Shown piece by piece: positions 54,765-63,986 of a stretch of 64,000 nucleotides of DNA (its first letter is position 1; each line of letters begins with the position of its first letter). A program made the position numbers and the translations under genes. The notes below the pieces were generated by a model. The model was not told where the DNA came from and searched no databases. It saw only the letters and a program-made list of their open reading frames with translations. The DNA comes from Aerococcus agrisoli (GTDB lineage: Bacteria; Bacillota; Bacilli; Lactobacillales; Aerococcaceae): positions 1 through 64,000 of the forward strand of contig NZ_RKMG01000002.1 in the NCBI RefSeq assembly GCF_003797145.1, in the 5' to 3' direction.

Positions 54765-56648
54765 TTAAAATTGTGGTCCGCCACCACCCATCATGCCTGT
54801 TGCAGTAGCAGTTTCACCTGTTGAAGTTAAGTTTGTAATAGTATCTGTGATACTTAATGTAGCTAGTTCAGTACCTCCACTGACACTACCATCTGTATAG
54901 TAACCATTTGATTCTGTACCATCATTTGTACCGCCAGATACTAAGGTGTAATCACCTGTAGCTAAGTCAGCAGTTGATATTACCACGTGGCTATAAGTTT
55001 TCGTTGGACTGAATGAGAAGACAGTATTACCGTCTGCATCCACAAGGCTTACTAAAGTACCTGCTTCTTGGGTAGTATCATATGTGATACCTACAGAAGT
55101 TTGACTTGCTGTTGAAGCATTTTGTGCCATGTCTGATGTACCAGTGGCTACTAAAGTACCGCCACTTAAATCAAATGATGATCCATAGTCTAATGACCCA
55201 TTACCACCACTTGTTGTACCATTCACGATAACTAACCCGTCAGTCATGGTAATAATCCCATTTGAATCAAGACCATCACCTTCTGAATCTACAATTAAGG
55301 TACCACCACTAATATTTAGTTCTTTAGATTCATCGGCTTCCATTCCACCGCCCATTTGGCCGCCAAAGCTATCAGCGCCAAAAGTTCCTGTCGTTGTTTC
55401 CGTATCTGAACCACCACCGGCATTCAAACCATCATCACTAGCCACAACGTTAATTTCACCGCCTGCAATATCGATAATTGAAGACTCTAAACCTTCATAA
55501 GATTGTTGAATATCGACTGTACCACCAGAAATGCTAAGGTTTGTATCTGCATGCATACCATCATCACCTGATGCTGCATTAATGGTACCACCTAAAACGC
55601 TAATAGTTGCATTTGCGTGGATGGCGTCGTCAGCTGAATCAATGTTGATTGTACCGGAAGCAATTTCAATTGCCCCTGTTGATTTTAGCCCTTTGTATGA
55701 TTCGGCTGTATCAACAGAAGTTGAACTAGCACCATCGGCAGTTGTAATCGTCATTTCTGCATTTTGAACCATTAAGTTACTGATGGCTTGAACCCCATCG
55801 CGGCCAGCGTTAATCGTAAAGCTACCACCGTCGATATATACGTTACCTAAATCAGCTTCATCTTCATTATCGGCTTGTAAACCGTCACCTTCGCTGGTTG
55901 TTACAGTATATGTACCATCTAAGATAGATAAATTATCCTTAGCTTTGATACCATTGTTGACTGCTGTGATGTCATATTCACCGGAAACCAAGATCAAATC
56001 GTCCTTAGAGCGGATACCATTTGAGTAGTTCCCTTCAATTACTAATTTACCATCACCATTGATGACTAAATCAGCTTTTGAATAGAAGGTTGCATCCGGT
56101 TCTGTTTCATCTGTTGCTAAAGTGTAACTTGATCCATCAGTTAAAGTATTCTCAGTACCTGAAGCTAAAGTTGTAATCACTTTTTCACCTTCAGTGATAT
56201 TAATGGCTGCACCATCGTTATTATTGATTGTGACACCATTTAAAATAATATGAACTTTATCCTCTGCACCAACAGAAACCTGCAATTGACCGTCAGAAAG
56301 CGATCCGTTAATGACGTATGTACCTGCTTGGGTAATCGTTACTGTTGAACCATCAACAGTTACACCATCACTAGCCTCCGTACCATCATCCGATAAATTT
56401 ATGGTGACTGCTTCAGCCTCATCGTATGTTGTTTCTAAATCTTCCTCTTCATAGGTACCATATGTTGAAGTAGTTGTATCACCACTTGCATCAGTAGCTG
56501 AACTTGCTGTTGCAGCCGTTGTTTCACTTGAACTAGATGTACTTGCCGAGGCTTGGCTCTCAGCAACTTGGCCACAAGCCCCTAATAAGAGACCTGATAC
56601 CAAAATTGGCATTAATATTTTTCCTGTTTGTTTATGTATATTCATCAT
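54765..56648 (-). CDS. lipoprotein with Cthe_2159-like beta-helix (DUF4353)
   Basis: A 627-residue exported lipoprotein. The lipobox LGAC places Cys25 as the anchor, followed by a long Ser/Thr/Ala/Asp-rich linker to about residue 70. The rest is built from short parallel repeats of Gly-Gly-X-hydrophobic type with many Asp pairs (SADDAIHAN, SGDDGMHAD, SYEGLES, ASDDGLNAG), the pattern of the Cthe_2159 calcium-binding beta-helix family, described as binding carbohydrate. The Met/Gly-rich C-terminus is short. It follows DUF4956 by 21 bases. Likely a surface protein that binds acidic polysaccharide and calcium. Confidence 0.78.
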   Translation of the reverse strand: MMNIHKQTGKILMPILVSGLLLGACGQVAESQASASTSSSSETTAATASSATDASGDTTTSTYGTYEEEDLETTYDEAEAVTINLSDDGTEASDGVTVDGSTVTITQAGTYVINGSLSDGQLQVSVGAEDKVHIILNGVTINNNDGAAINITEGEKVITTLASGTENTLTDGSSYTLATDETEPDATFYSKADLVINGDGKLVIEGNYSNGIRSKDDLILVSGEYDITAVNNGIKAKDNLSILDGTYTVTTSEGDGLQADNEDEADLGNVYIDGGSFTINAGRDGVQAISNLMVQNAEMTITTADGASSTSVDTAESYKGLKSTGAIEIASGTINIDSADDAIHANATISVLGGTINAASGDDGMHADTNLSISGGTVDIQQSYEGLESSIIDIAGGEINVVASDDGLNAGGGSDTETTTGTFGADSFGGQMGGGMEADESKELNISGGTLIVDSEGDGLDSNGIITMTDGLVIVNGTTSGGNGSLDYGSSFDLSGGTLVATGTSDMAQNASTASQTSVGITYDTTQEAGTLVSLVDADGNTVFSFSPTKTYSHVVISTADLATGDYTLVSGGTNDGTESNGYYTDGSVSGGTELATLSITDTITNLTSTGETATATGMMGGGGPQF

Positions 56649-56669
56649 ATTTGCTCCTTTTAAGCTAGT

Positions 56670-57347
56670 CTATAGTTGGTCTGCAGCTGTTGCAACTTTA
56701 CCCAAAATTACAGGTAGATTGCCGTTACGAACACGCACTTCATCGATTAAGGCTTTTTCTTGCTTAATATCTTTCAAAACAAGTTTGTACCGTAATTCGT
56801 ATAGGCTACCCATAGTTGTTGTACGGACGTTGTCTAACGATGCTGATTGGGTATATTTCTCAAAGATATCGTCAAATAAATCAGGATAATCTAAATCTTC
56901 TGGAATTGTAACTTTTAATTCACGTTCCGCCGTTTTCGCATGTTCACCGAATGGTAAGGTATAAAGAACTAGTAAGAAAATAGCGACTAGTGCTGAGAAT
57001 ACAGCTACATAGGTTACATAACCCATTCCTGTTGCTAAACCAACACCCATTGCCCAGAATACAGAAGCAATTTCACGTGATCCACCTGGTACTGACCGGA
57101 ATCGAATTAGGGAGAAGGCACCTAAGATGGCTACCCCTGTTCCTAAGTTACCGTTCACCAACATGATGACCGTTTGTACTAGGATTGGTAAAACTGCTAA
57201 GGTAATAACGAAATTTTTCGTGTAAGTATTTTTGTACATGTAAACAATGGCTACCAAAATACCTAATACCATCGAAACAATGGCTGTGATGATTAAATCG
57301 CTAAAGACTAAGTTGGCTGTGTCGCCTGAAAAAAGACTAGTGAACAT
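56670..57347 (-). CDS. DUF4956 membrane protein
   Basis: About 225 residues from the ATG at 57347, which has a GGAGG site nine bases upstream; the start lies 11 bases inside the end of the VTC gene. It has three to four membrane segments in the first 130 residues, with the family-typical GAFSLIRFRSVPGGSREIASVFWAMGVG loop (cited in part), then a cytoplasmic acidic domain. Function of the family is unknown. It is regularly the partner of VTC-domain proteins; translational overlap here suggests a complex. Confidence 0.75.
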   Translation of the reverse strand: MFTSLFSGDTANLVFSDLIITAIVSMVLGILVAIVYMYKNTYTKNFVITLAVLPILVQTVIMLVNGNLGTGVAILGAFSLIRFRSVPGGSREIASVFWAMGVGLATGMGYVTYVAVFSALVAIFLLVLYTLPFGEHAKTAERELKVTIPEDLDYPDLFDDIFEKYTQSASLDNVRTTTMGSLYELRYKLVLKDIKQEKALIDEVRVRNGNLPVILGKVATAADQL

Positions 57348-58074
57348 GAATAATATCCTCCTGTTTGAATAAGTGACGTTCGTATGTTTCGGCATATTTT
57401 GAGAAGCTTGATTTGCGGATTTCGTATTTATCTAACAAAGCTACAAACCATAATGGGTAGGCGCCGAGTGCCTTCACTTCCATTAGAATACCCAGACCTG
57501 GGGCTACCGGTTCGCCAACGTCACCTTGAACAAGTGCTAAATGGTCGTTACGGTAACGTATGTTTTGGTCAAAGGTTACTCGGAATTCACCGTCTTCTTT
57601 ATCAAATAGTGATACGCGGTCATAGGCAATGAGTACTTTCGGTTGTAAGTTTTTATTTTGTTTGAATAACCAGGTAATTTCCTCTTCAATTTGTTTTGAA
57701 ATGGATGTGACGTTACCTGTGTGTACTGGAAATTCTCCAGTTTCTAACCAATGGACATATTCTTCATATTGCATGGGCACACGTCTTTTATATACAATCC
57801 CTTGCACTTTTTTCTTAATTTCTAAGAAAATCATTGACCCTTCGCATGGAACCCCATAAGCGCGAATTCGGAATTTTTCTTTATATACTGGTTTATCCAT
57901 AGATTTGCGGATCAATTGAAAATCATCGGTATCAAAATACAATGATAAGATAGTATGCTGACCATATTCATCCACCTGCATTTCTTCCTGTAAGTCATGG
58001 AAGAAGGCATGGAATTTTTCTTCGTCTAATATATATTTGGTTTCTTTACGTTGAAAAACATTTTTTAGTTTCAT
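57337..58074 (-). CDS. VTC-domain polyphosphate polymerase-like protein
   Basis: A 245-residue soluble protein with the VTC (triphosphate-tunnel) fold. Tunnel residues are visible as RKETKY (residues 9-14), KFRIR, LEIKKK, YKRR, AYDR and MEVKALG, a set of Arg, Lys and Glu suited to nucleotide triphosphate and polyphosphate chains. In eukaryotic Vtc4 this fold makes polyphosphate from ATP. No bacterial substrate is proved for this type. First gene of the operon VTC-DUF4956-lipoprotein, divergent from a two-component system. Confidence 0.78.
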   Translation of the reverse strand: MKLKNVFQRKETKYILDEEKFHAFFHDLQEEMQVDEYGQHTILSLYFDTDDFQLIRKSMDKPVYKEKFRIRAYGVPCEGSMIFLEIKKKVQGIVYKRRVPMQYEEYVHWLETGEFPVHTGNVTSISKQIEEEITWLFKQNKNLQPKVLIAYDRVSLFDKEDGEFRVTFDQNIRYRNDHLALVQGDVGEPVAPGLGILMEVKALGAYPLWFVALLDKYEIRKSSFSKYAETYERHLFKQEDIIHVH

Positions 58075-58136
58075 CGTGTTTTCCTCCTCTATCTCAGTCG
58101 CCTTATTGCTTGGCCACTTGGTATGCTATTAATATA

Positions 58137-58163
58137 CTTGGCTTAACTTAAACCAAGCTTAAA
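58137..58163. promoter_or_regulatory. palindrome and tandem 11-bp repeats upstream of the VTC operon
   Basis: CTTGGCTTAA-C-TTAAACCAAG (58137-58157) is a 21-bp near-perfect palindrome. CTTAAACCAAG and CTTAAAGGTAG (58147-58168) are tandem 11-bp repeats, the spacing bound by OmpR-type regulators. On the minus strand they lie just before a TATATT box (58136-58131) that lacks a good -35. Confidence 0.5.
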
Positions 58164-58292
58164 GGTAGAAAAAAATAATCAGATTTGGCAAAAAAACTTG
58201 AAAATTATTGCTATTCTCTTATTTTTTAAGCTAGCTTTCAGTTTTACATGGTATCCTAATAACAATAAAACACATAAAAGAAGGTGAATCCC

Positions 58293-59006
58293 GTGATCAA
58301 CATATTAATAGTAGAAGATGACAAAACACTGTCAGATAATATCAAAAAAATTTGTCAGGAAATCGACCAAGTTAAGCTTCACCAAGTCTATGATGGTGAT
58401 GAAGGCCATTTTGAAGCGAGTTCAGGTATTTATGATTTAATTATTCTGGATTTAATGTTACCTGGCTTAAATGGTTATGAAGTATTAGCCAAAACGCGTC
58501 AAGCAGGCATTGAGACACCCGTCCTGATATTAACGGCCAAAGATGGTTTAGAGGATAAAGTAGAAGGTTTCCAAAATGGCGCGGATGATTATTTAACCAA
58601 ACCCTTCTATAGAGAGGAACTTTTACTACGTATTCAAGCACTCTTGCGTAGAAGTCTTGGTTTGTTTAACGATAATAGTTTAAAATATGGTCCTCTTAGC
58701 TTGAATTTAAACCAGCATACCGTTAGTTTTGCTGATAATGATATCAATATACAAGGTAAAGAATTTGAACTCTTAGCCTATTTAATTCAAAACAAGGGCA
58801 TTATTTTAACCAAGGAACAAATATTTGACCGGATTTGGGGTTTTAATTCAGAAACTGGCATCACAGTTGTCGAGGTGTATATGTCAAACTTGCGGAAACA
58901 TTTAAAGGTGGCAGGATTGGATAAAGCAATCAAAACCTTACGTAATGTTGGTTATATCATGGCTGAGAATCCTGATGATGTCATTGAGGTGACTGCAAAT
59001 GGCTAA
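58293..59006 (+). CDS. OmpR-family response regulator
   Basis: About 237 residues from the GTG at 58293, which has AGAAGG eight bases upstream; the GTG at 58284 would lie inside the ribosome site. Receiver domain with acidic pocket VEDD and phospho-acceptor Asp53 (LDLMLPG), conserved Thr and Lys (ILTAK, LTKPF), then a winged-helix DNA-binding domain (EFELLAYLIQN ... VVEVYMSNLRKH). It is divergent from the VTC operon and overlaps the kinase gene by eight bases. Confidence 0.93.
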   Translation: MINILIVEDDKTLSDNIKKICQEIDQVKLHQVYDGDEGHFEASSGIYDLIILDLMLPGLNGYEVLAKTRQAGIETPVLILTAKDGLEDKVEGFQNGADDYLTKPFYREELLLRIQALLRRSLGLFNDNSLKYGPLSLNLNQHTVSFADNDINIQGKEFELLAYLIQNKGIILTKEQIFDRIWGFNSETGITVVEVYMSNLRKHLKVAGLDKAIKTLRNVGYIMAENPDDVIEVTANG

Positions 59007-60315
59007 AAAAATTCGTGTCGATGAAAATCGTAAGCAACGTATTCGATATTTTTTCAGTAATATTGGTGCTTTTGCTATCATTTTTATCGCCCTAGGTATC
59101 ATTGTGATGCAAATCCTGAATATCACAGCTTATTCGGAAACCAACATCTCCCTGCAAAATATAGCCGAAGATACGCAGTTGATTCGGGAGGAAATAGACA
59201 GTACGAGTAACACACAAAATACTATTAACCCCGAAGGACCGCCCAATCGACCAGGGCTAAATCGTTTTAACAGTCAAATTATTCTGTGGAACGAAGATGG
59301 CACTATTCTAAATCAAGAAGCCTTAGGTGATTTATATAACCAAATTACGACTCTTGAACTGGATACTAGCCAAATAAATGAAATTCATCATGTTGAACTA
59401 ACAGATAGTAATAGTGATATTTTAAATTTTCAAACGATTACAATTGAAGCACCGACGAATACTAGTGATGTGGCATATGTAACTATTCTGGCTAACACCA
59501 ATCAAATTGAGTCAGCGACCACTAATTTTAAACGTATTTTGATCTTATCTTTAGTTTTTTTCTGGTTAGTGTCGATTGCAATTTCCTATTATTTAACACA
59601 ACAAAATATGAAACCTATTATGAAAGCATGGCGAAAACAACAAGCCTTCGTCGAAAATGCATCTCATGAGTTGCGTACCCCTTTGACGATTATTCAAAAT
59701 AGCTTGGAAAACATGTTTACACATCCCAATCATACTGTGATAGATGAATCAGAAAATATTGCCCAAGCCTTGAATGAGACCCGTCGCTTAACCGGATTAA
59801 CGACGGATCTATTAACAATTGCGCGTAGTGATGCCAATGAGCAAACGCTAGATTTAGCCTTGACTGATATTGGCCCTTTTATCAATGAAGTGACGAAACC
59901 ATTCTTCGAGTTAGCAAATGTTGCTGGTAAAACCTTAACTACTGACAACGAGGCAAAAGCGATTGTGAAAATTGACCAAAAGAAAATTCGACAAGTAATG
60001 ATTATTCTCTTAGATAACGCCTTGAAATATACTGAAGCTGGGGATCAAATCCACGTGATTTCACGTACAACCAACAAACATTGGTATATTGAGGTGGAAA
60101 ACACAGGAGCAAGTATTTCTGATGAGGATAAAGAGCGTATTTTTGAACGTTTTTACCGCGATGATCATTCACGAGCAAGTGATACTGGCGGCTACGGACT
60201 AGGATTAGCAATTGCCAAACAAATTGTAGAAGATCATCAAGGTCAAATCAGTGCACAAGATATCGCACCACAAGGCGTTCGCTTCCAAATTCGTTTATCC
60301 AAAAACTATGATTAA
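58999..60315 (+). CDS. sensor histidine kinase
   Basis: 438 residues. Membrane segments are near residues 22-42 and 179-200 and enclose an extracytoplasmic sensor domain of about 135 residues that I do not recognise; it holds an acidic, Asn/Thr-rich stretch with a PEGPPNRPG turn. The dimerisation domain has His223 in SHELRTPL, followed by the catalytic domain with N box ILLDNALKYT and G2 box TGGYGLGLAIAK. Start at ATGGCTAA overlapping the regulator. No HAMP domain is evident. Likely controls the divergent VTC operon. Confidence 0.92.
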   Translation: MAKKIRVDENRKQRIRYFFSNIGAFAIIFIALGIIVMQILNITAYSETNISLQNIAEDTQLIREEIDSTSNTQNTINPEGPPNRPGLNRFNSQIILWNEDGTILNQEALGDLYNQITTLELDTSQINEIHHVELTDSNSDILNFQTITIEAPTNTSDVAYVTILANTNQIESATTNFKRILILSLVFFWLVSIAISYYLTQQNMKPIMKAWRKQQAFVENASHELRTPLTIIQNSLENMFTHPNHTVIDESENIAQALNETRRLTGLTTDLLTIARSDANEQTLDLALTDIGPFINEVTKPFFELANVAGKTLTTDNEAKAIVKIDQKKIRQVMIILLDNALKYTEAGDQIHVISRTTNKHWYIEVENTGASISDEDKERIFERFYRDDHSRASDTGGYGLGLAIAKQIVEDHQGQISAQDIAPQGVRFQIRLSKNYD

Positions 60316-60341
60316 CATTGATGTACTTCGTACAAGCATAC

Positions 60342-60380
60342 AAAAAGACCCTGAGACGAAAAATGTCTCAGGGTCTTTTC
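60342..60380. terminator. bidirectional terminator between the kinase gene and frr
   Basis: Fifteen perfect pairs (AAAAGACCCTGAGAC / GTCTCAGGGTCTTTT) around GAAAAAT, with T runs on both strands. Confidence 0.92.
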
Positions 60381-60410
60381 AAATGTCTGGATATTCAAAT
60401 CTTGGAACGA

Positions 60411-60971
60411 TTAAACGTTCATGATTTCTTTTTCTTTTTCAGCTGCAATTGCTTCTACATTTTTGATAGATGCATTTGTTAAGTCTTGGATATCACTTTC
60501 GTATGTACGAACATCATCTTCAGTGATTTCTTTATTCTTTTCAGCTTTTTTCGCTTCATCAATCGCGTCGCGACGGATGTTACGGATTGCGATTTTTGCT
60601 TCTTCTAAGTCTTTACCAACAGTTTTGGTTAACTCTTTACGACGATCTTGTGTTAAAGCAGGAATGATTAAACGGATTACGCTACCATCATTTGTAGGTG
60701 GAATACCTAAGTCAGATTGTTGTAATGCACGGTCAATATCGTTCAATGATGATTTATCATATGGCGAAATTTGTAACATTCTTGCTTCTGGAATTGTTAC
60801 TGTTGCTAATTGACGTAAGTCAGTTGGCACGCCGTAGTATTCTACAGTAATACCATCTAATAAAGAGGCATTTGCTACACCAGCACGGATACGGCCTAAT
60901 GTACGAGTGAATGCTTCTTCAGATTTTTGCATACGTTCTTTAGTGTCTTTTAATAAAGTATCAATAGCCAT
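60411..60971 (-). CDS. frr: ribosome recycling factor
   Basis: Splits post-termination ribosomes with EF-G. The start is the ATG at 60971 (MAIDTLLKDTKERMQ) after GGGAG, giving 186 residues, the standard length; the longer frame overlaps pyrH. Features are RIRAGVANASLLDGITVEYYG, the RMLQISPYDK-like hinge block and a long C-terminal helix. It lies 13 bases after pyrH. Confidence 0.96.
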   Translation of the reverse strand: MAIDTLLKDTKERMQKSEEAFTRTLGRIRAGVANASLLDGITVEYYGVPTDLRQLATVTIPEARMLQISPYDKSSLNDIDRALQQSDLGIPPTNDGSVIRLIIPALTQDRRKELTKTVGKDLEEAKIAIRNIRRDAIDEAKKAEKNKEITEDDVRTYESDIQDLTNASIKNVEAIAAEKEKEIMNV

Positions 60972-60984
60972 TTTTCTAACTCCC

Positions 60985-61764
<780 letters not shown>

Positions 61765-61824
61765 CTAAATTACTTCTTCTTACTGAGTAAATTCAAAAAA
61801 GTGTTATTTCGGGATGTTTTTTGA

Positions 61825-62703
61825 TTATTTACCCATTTGTGAAGCTACTTCACTTGCAAAGTCGTTTTGGCGTTTTTCAATACCTTCGCCGACTTCGTAA
61901 CGGAAGAAACCTTTAACTTCAGCATTGTTTTCTTTTGCAACTTCTGCAACAGTTTTGCTGTCATCTAATAAGTATTTTTGATCTACTAGGCAGATTTCTG
62001 CGAAGAATTTACGTAAACGACCAGTAATCATTTTTTCAACGATTGCAGCTGGTTTACCTTCATTTAATGATTGTTCAGTTAGAACAGCTTTTTCATGTTC
62101 GTAAACTTCTGCTGGTACTGCTTCTTCGTTTAGGTATTGAGGTTTCATACCACCGATGTGCATAGATACCATGCTAGCGAATTCTGGGTTATTACCTTCA
62201 ATTAAAGTTAATACTGAAATACGTCCACCTTGGTGAGAGTAAGTACCAAATTCTTGGCTATCAGTTTTAGAAACTACTTCAAAGCGACGTAAAGAGATTT
62301 TTTCTCCGATGATTGCAGCTTTTTCTTTGATGTATGTATCTAAGTCTTTACCTTCGATAGTTACATCAGTTAATGCAGCTTCAACTGTAGCTGGTTTTTG
62401 GTCGATTAACGCAAAAGCAACTGTATCAATTAAGTTGATGAATTGTTCGTTACGAGCAACGAAGTCAGTTTCAGAGTTAATTTCTACAATTACAGCTTCA
62501 TTTCCGCGAACAACAGCTTTAGTTAAACCTTCTGCTGCGATACGGTCAGCTTTTTTAGCTGCTTTAGAGATACCTTTTTCACGTAGGAAATCTACGGCTT
62601 TGTCCATATCACCATCAGTTTCTACTAACGCTTTTTTAGCGTCCATCATACCTACACCTGTACGGTCGCGTAATTCTTTAACTTGTTTTGCAGTAATTGC
62701 CAT
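61825..62703 (-). CDS. tsf: elongation factor Ts
   Basis: Nucleotide exchange factor for EF-Tu. At 292 residues it begins with AITAKQVKELRDRTGVGMMDAKKAL, the UBA-like domain of EF-Ts, and has the conserved TDFVARN block that enters EF-Tu. The dimerisation and C-terminal modules are intact. It follows rpsB after a 152-base gap. Confidence 0.97.
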   Translation of the reverse strand: MAITAKQVKELRDRTGVGMMDAKKALVETDGDMDKAVDFLREKGISKAAKKADRIAAEGLTKAVVRGNEAVIVEINSETDFVARNEQFINLIDTVAFALIDQKPATVEAALTDVTIEGKDLDTYIKEKAAIIGEKISLRRFEVVSKTDSQEFGTYSHQGGRISVLTLIEGNNPEFASMVSMHIGGMKPQYLNEEAVPAEVYEHEKAVLTEQSLNEGKPAAIVEKMITGRLRKFFAEICLVDQKYLLDDSKTVAEVAKENNAEVKGFFRYEVGEGIEKRQNDFASEVASQMGK

Positions 62704-62827
62704 TTAAATTCTTCCTCCTAATGCATGCATTCTTTCAAAAAAGGCCATCTAAACTAAGAAGGAAAGCCAAATATAGCTTAGACAAACTTAATCAGACAGC
62801 CATCTACTGTATTTATTCTACTACTAA

Positions 62828-62843
62828 TTGAAGATGTCTTCAA
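62828..62843 (-). repeat. hairpin after rpsB
   Basis: TTGAAGA-tg-TCTTCAA, seven perfect pairs, 13 bases past the rpsB stop. No T-tract follows, so it may be an mRNA-processing or stability structure between rpsB and tsf. Confidence 0.4.
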
Positions 62844-62855
62844 CTATAGCAATGC

Positions 62856-63614
62856 TTATTCAGCAACCTCGTCTAAAACTTCGTCACCTTTGAAGTCTTC
62901 AGCAGTTACTTCTGCTTCAGGAGCATCTTGAGCGCCTTGTTTAGCTTCAAGGATAGCTTCAGCCATACCACCAGTGATCAATTTGATTGCACGGATTGCG
63001 TCATCGTTTGAAGGAATAACGAAATCTACTTCATCAGGGTCACAGTTAGTATCAACCATAGCGATAACTGGGATGTTTAATTTGTGTGCTTCTTGGATCG
63101 CAATTTTTTCTTTGCGAGGGTCAACAACAAACATAACATCTGGGATGCGAGGCATATCTTCGATACCGCCTAAGAATTTTTCTAGACGTTCTTTTTCTTT
63201 TAATAAGCCTACAACTTCTTTTTTAGGAAGAACGTCAAAAGTACCGTCTACTTCCATTTCTTTAATGTGTTTTAAATGTTTGATACGTTTTTGGATTGTT
63301 TCCCAGTTAGTTAAAGTACCACCTAACCAACGGTGATTAACGTAGTATTGACCTGCACGAGTCGCTTCGTCAGCGATTGAGTCTTGTGCTTGTTTTTTAG
63401 TACCTACGAATAATGCGATACCGTCTCCACTAGCTAATTCACGCATAGCGTTGTATGCTTGGTCAACTAATTTTACAGTTTTTTGTAAGTCAATGATGTA
63501 AATACCGTTACGTTCTGTAAAGATGTATTTATCCATTTTAGGGTTCCAACGACGTGTTTGATGTCCGAAATGAACACCAGCTTCTAATAATTGTTTCATG
63601 CTAATAACTGGCAT
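62856..63614 (-). CDS. rpsB: 30S ribosomal protein S2
   Basis: Large 30S protein at the head-platform junction. At 252 residues it begins [25 protein letters not shown], the family signature, and contains the [11 protein letters not shown] and [16 protein letters not shown] blocks and [12 protein letters not shown]. The C-terminus has an acidic tail of about 25 residues (after EAKQGAQ). First gene of the rpsB-tsf pair, with GGAGG before the start. Confidence 0.97.
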   Translation of the reverse strand: MPVISMKQLLEAGVHFGHQTRRWNPKMDKYIFTERNGIYIIDLQKTVKLVDQAYNAMRELASGDGIALFVGTKKQAQDSIADEATRAGQYYVNHRWLGGTLTNWETIQKRIKHLKHIKEMEVDGTFDVLPKKEVVGLLKEKERLEKFLGGIEDMPRIPDVMFVVDPRKEKIAIQEAHKLNIPVIAMVDTNCDPDEVDFVIPSNDDAIRAIKLITGGMAEAILEAKQGAQDAPEAEVTAEDFKGDEVLDEVAE

Positions 63615-63737
63615 GTGAATTCCTCCATTTGGTTTTTAAATTTTTCCGCCTTTGCTTCAAAGTCTCGCCACTAGAAAACCTAGCACCACGCGATTCCATC
63701 CACAAAGTGTGAAATATGTGTCAAATGACACTATGAC
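63615..63737 (-). promoter_or_regulatory. rpsB leader with hairpins
   Basis: Predicted 5-prime leader of about 116 nt. It starts with the palindrome GTGTCA-AA-TGACAC (63718-63731) and holds hairpins CTAG-aaaac-CTAG (63671-63683) and CTTTG-ctt-CAAAG (63650-63662) before the GGAGG site. Such leaders often mediate ribosomal-protein feedback; that is inference here. Confidence 0.4.
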
Positions 63738-63766
63738 ATATTACCACCTTTTTACTGTCTTGACAA
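63738..63766 (-). promoter_or_regulatory. promoter of rpsB-tsf
   Basis: Minus strand TTGTCA (63766-63761), 17-bp spacer, TAATAT (63743-63738). Confidence 0.7.
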
Positions 63767-63789
63767 GCATTATTTTTTATAGAGTGCGA

Positions 63790-63903
63790 CATAAGGCGTT
63801 TAAATCCAAGACACTGGAAGATTAGTGCCGTGACGTGCGAAGTGCGACGCAAACTAATCTGAAGTGACGATGGATTTGCCTTATGGAACACGTTTTCAGC
63901 GTG
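63790..63903. repeat. large nested palindromic element upstream of rpsB
   Basis: Outer stem CATAAGGC (63790-63797) pairs with GCCTTATG (63878-63885); then AAATCC (63802-63807) with GGATTT (63872-63877); CACT (63812-63815) with AGTG (63863-63866); AGATTAGT (63819-63826) with ACTAATCT (63853-63860). A second small hairpin CACG-ttttcag-CGTG follows (63889-63903). GTGCGA occurs four times in and beside it. It lies upstream of the rpsB promoter, so it is not part of that leader. It may be an intergenic repeat or a small RNA. Confidence 0.55.
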
Positions 63904-63957
63904 CGAGCAAAACCGCTTAACGCCAAATTGTTTGTATATATCTACAATTACCCACAC

Positions 63958-63986
63958 AAAAAAGGTTGAGCTTGCGCCCAACCTTT
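63958..63986 (-). terminator. terminator of a gene beyond the window edge
   Basis: AAAGGTTGaGC / GCcCAACCTTT stem around TTGC, followed on the minus strand by six T. Confidence 0.78.

Noticed and set aside
63721..63981. 86-residue open frame upstream of rpsB
   Set aside because: It is created by the palindromic element and runs into the rpsB promoter; no ribosome site.
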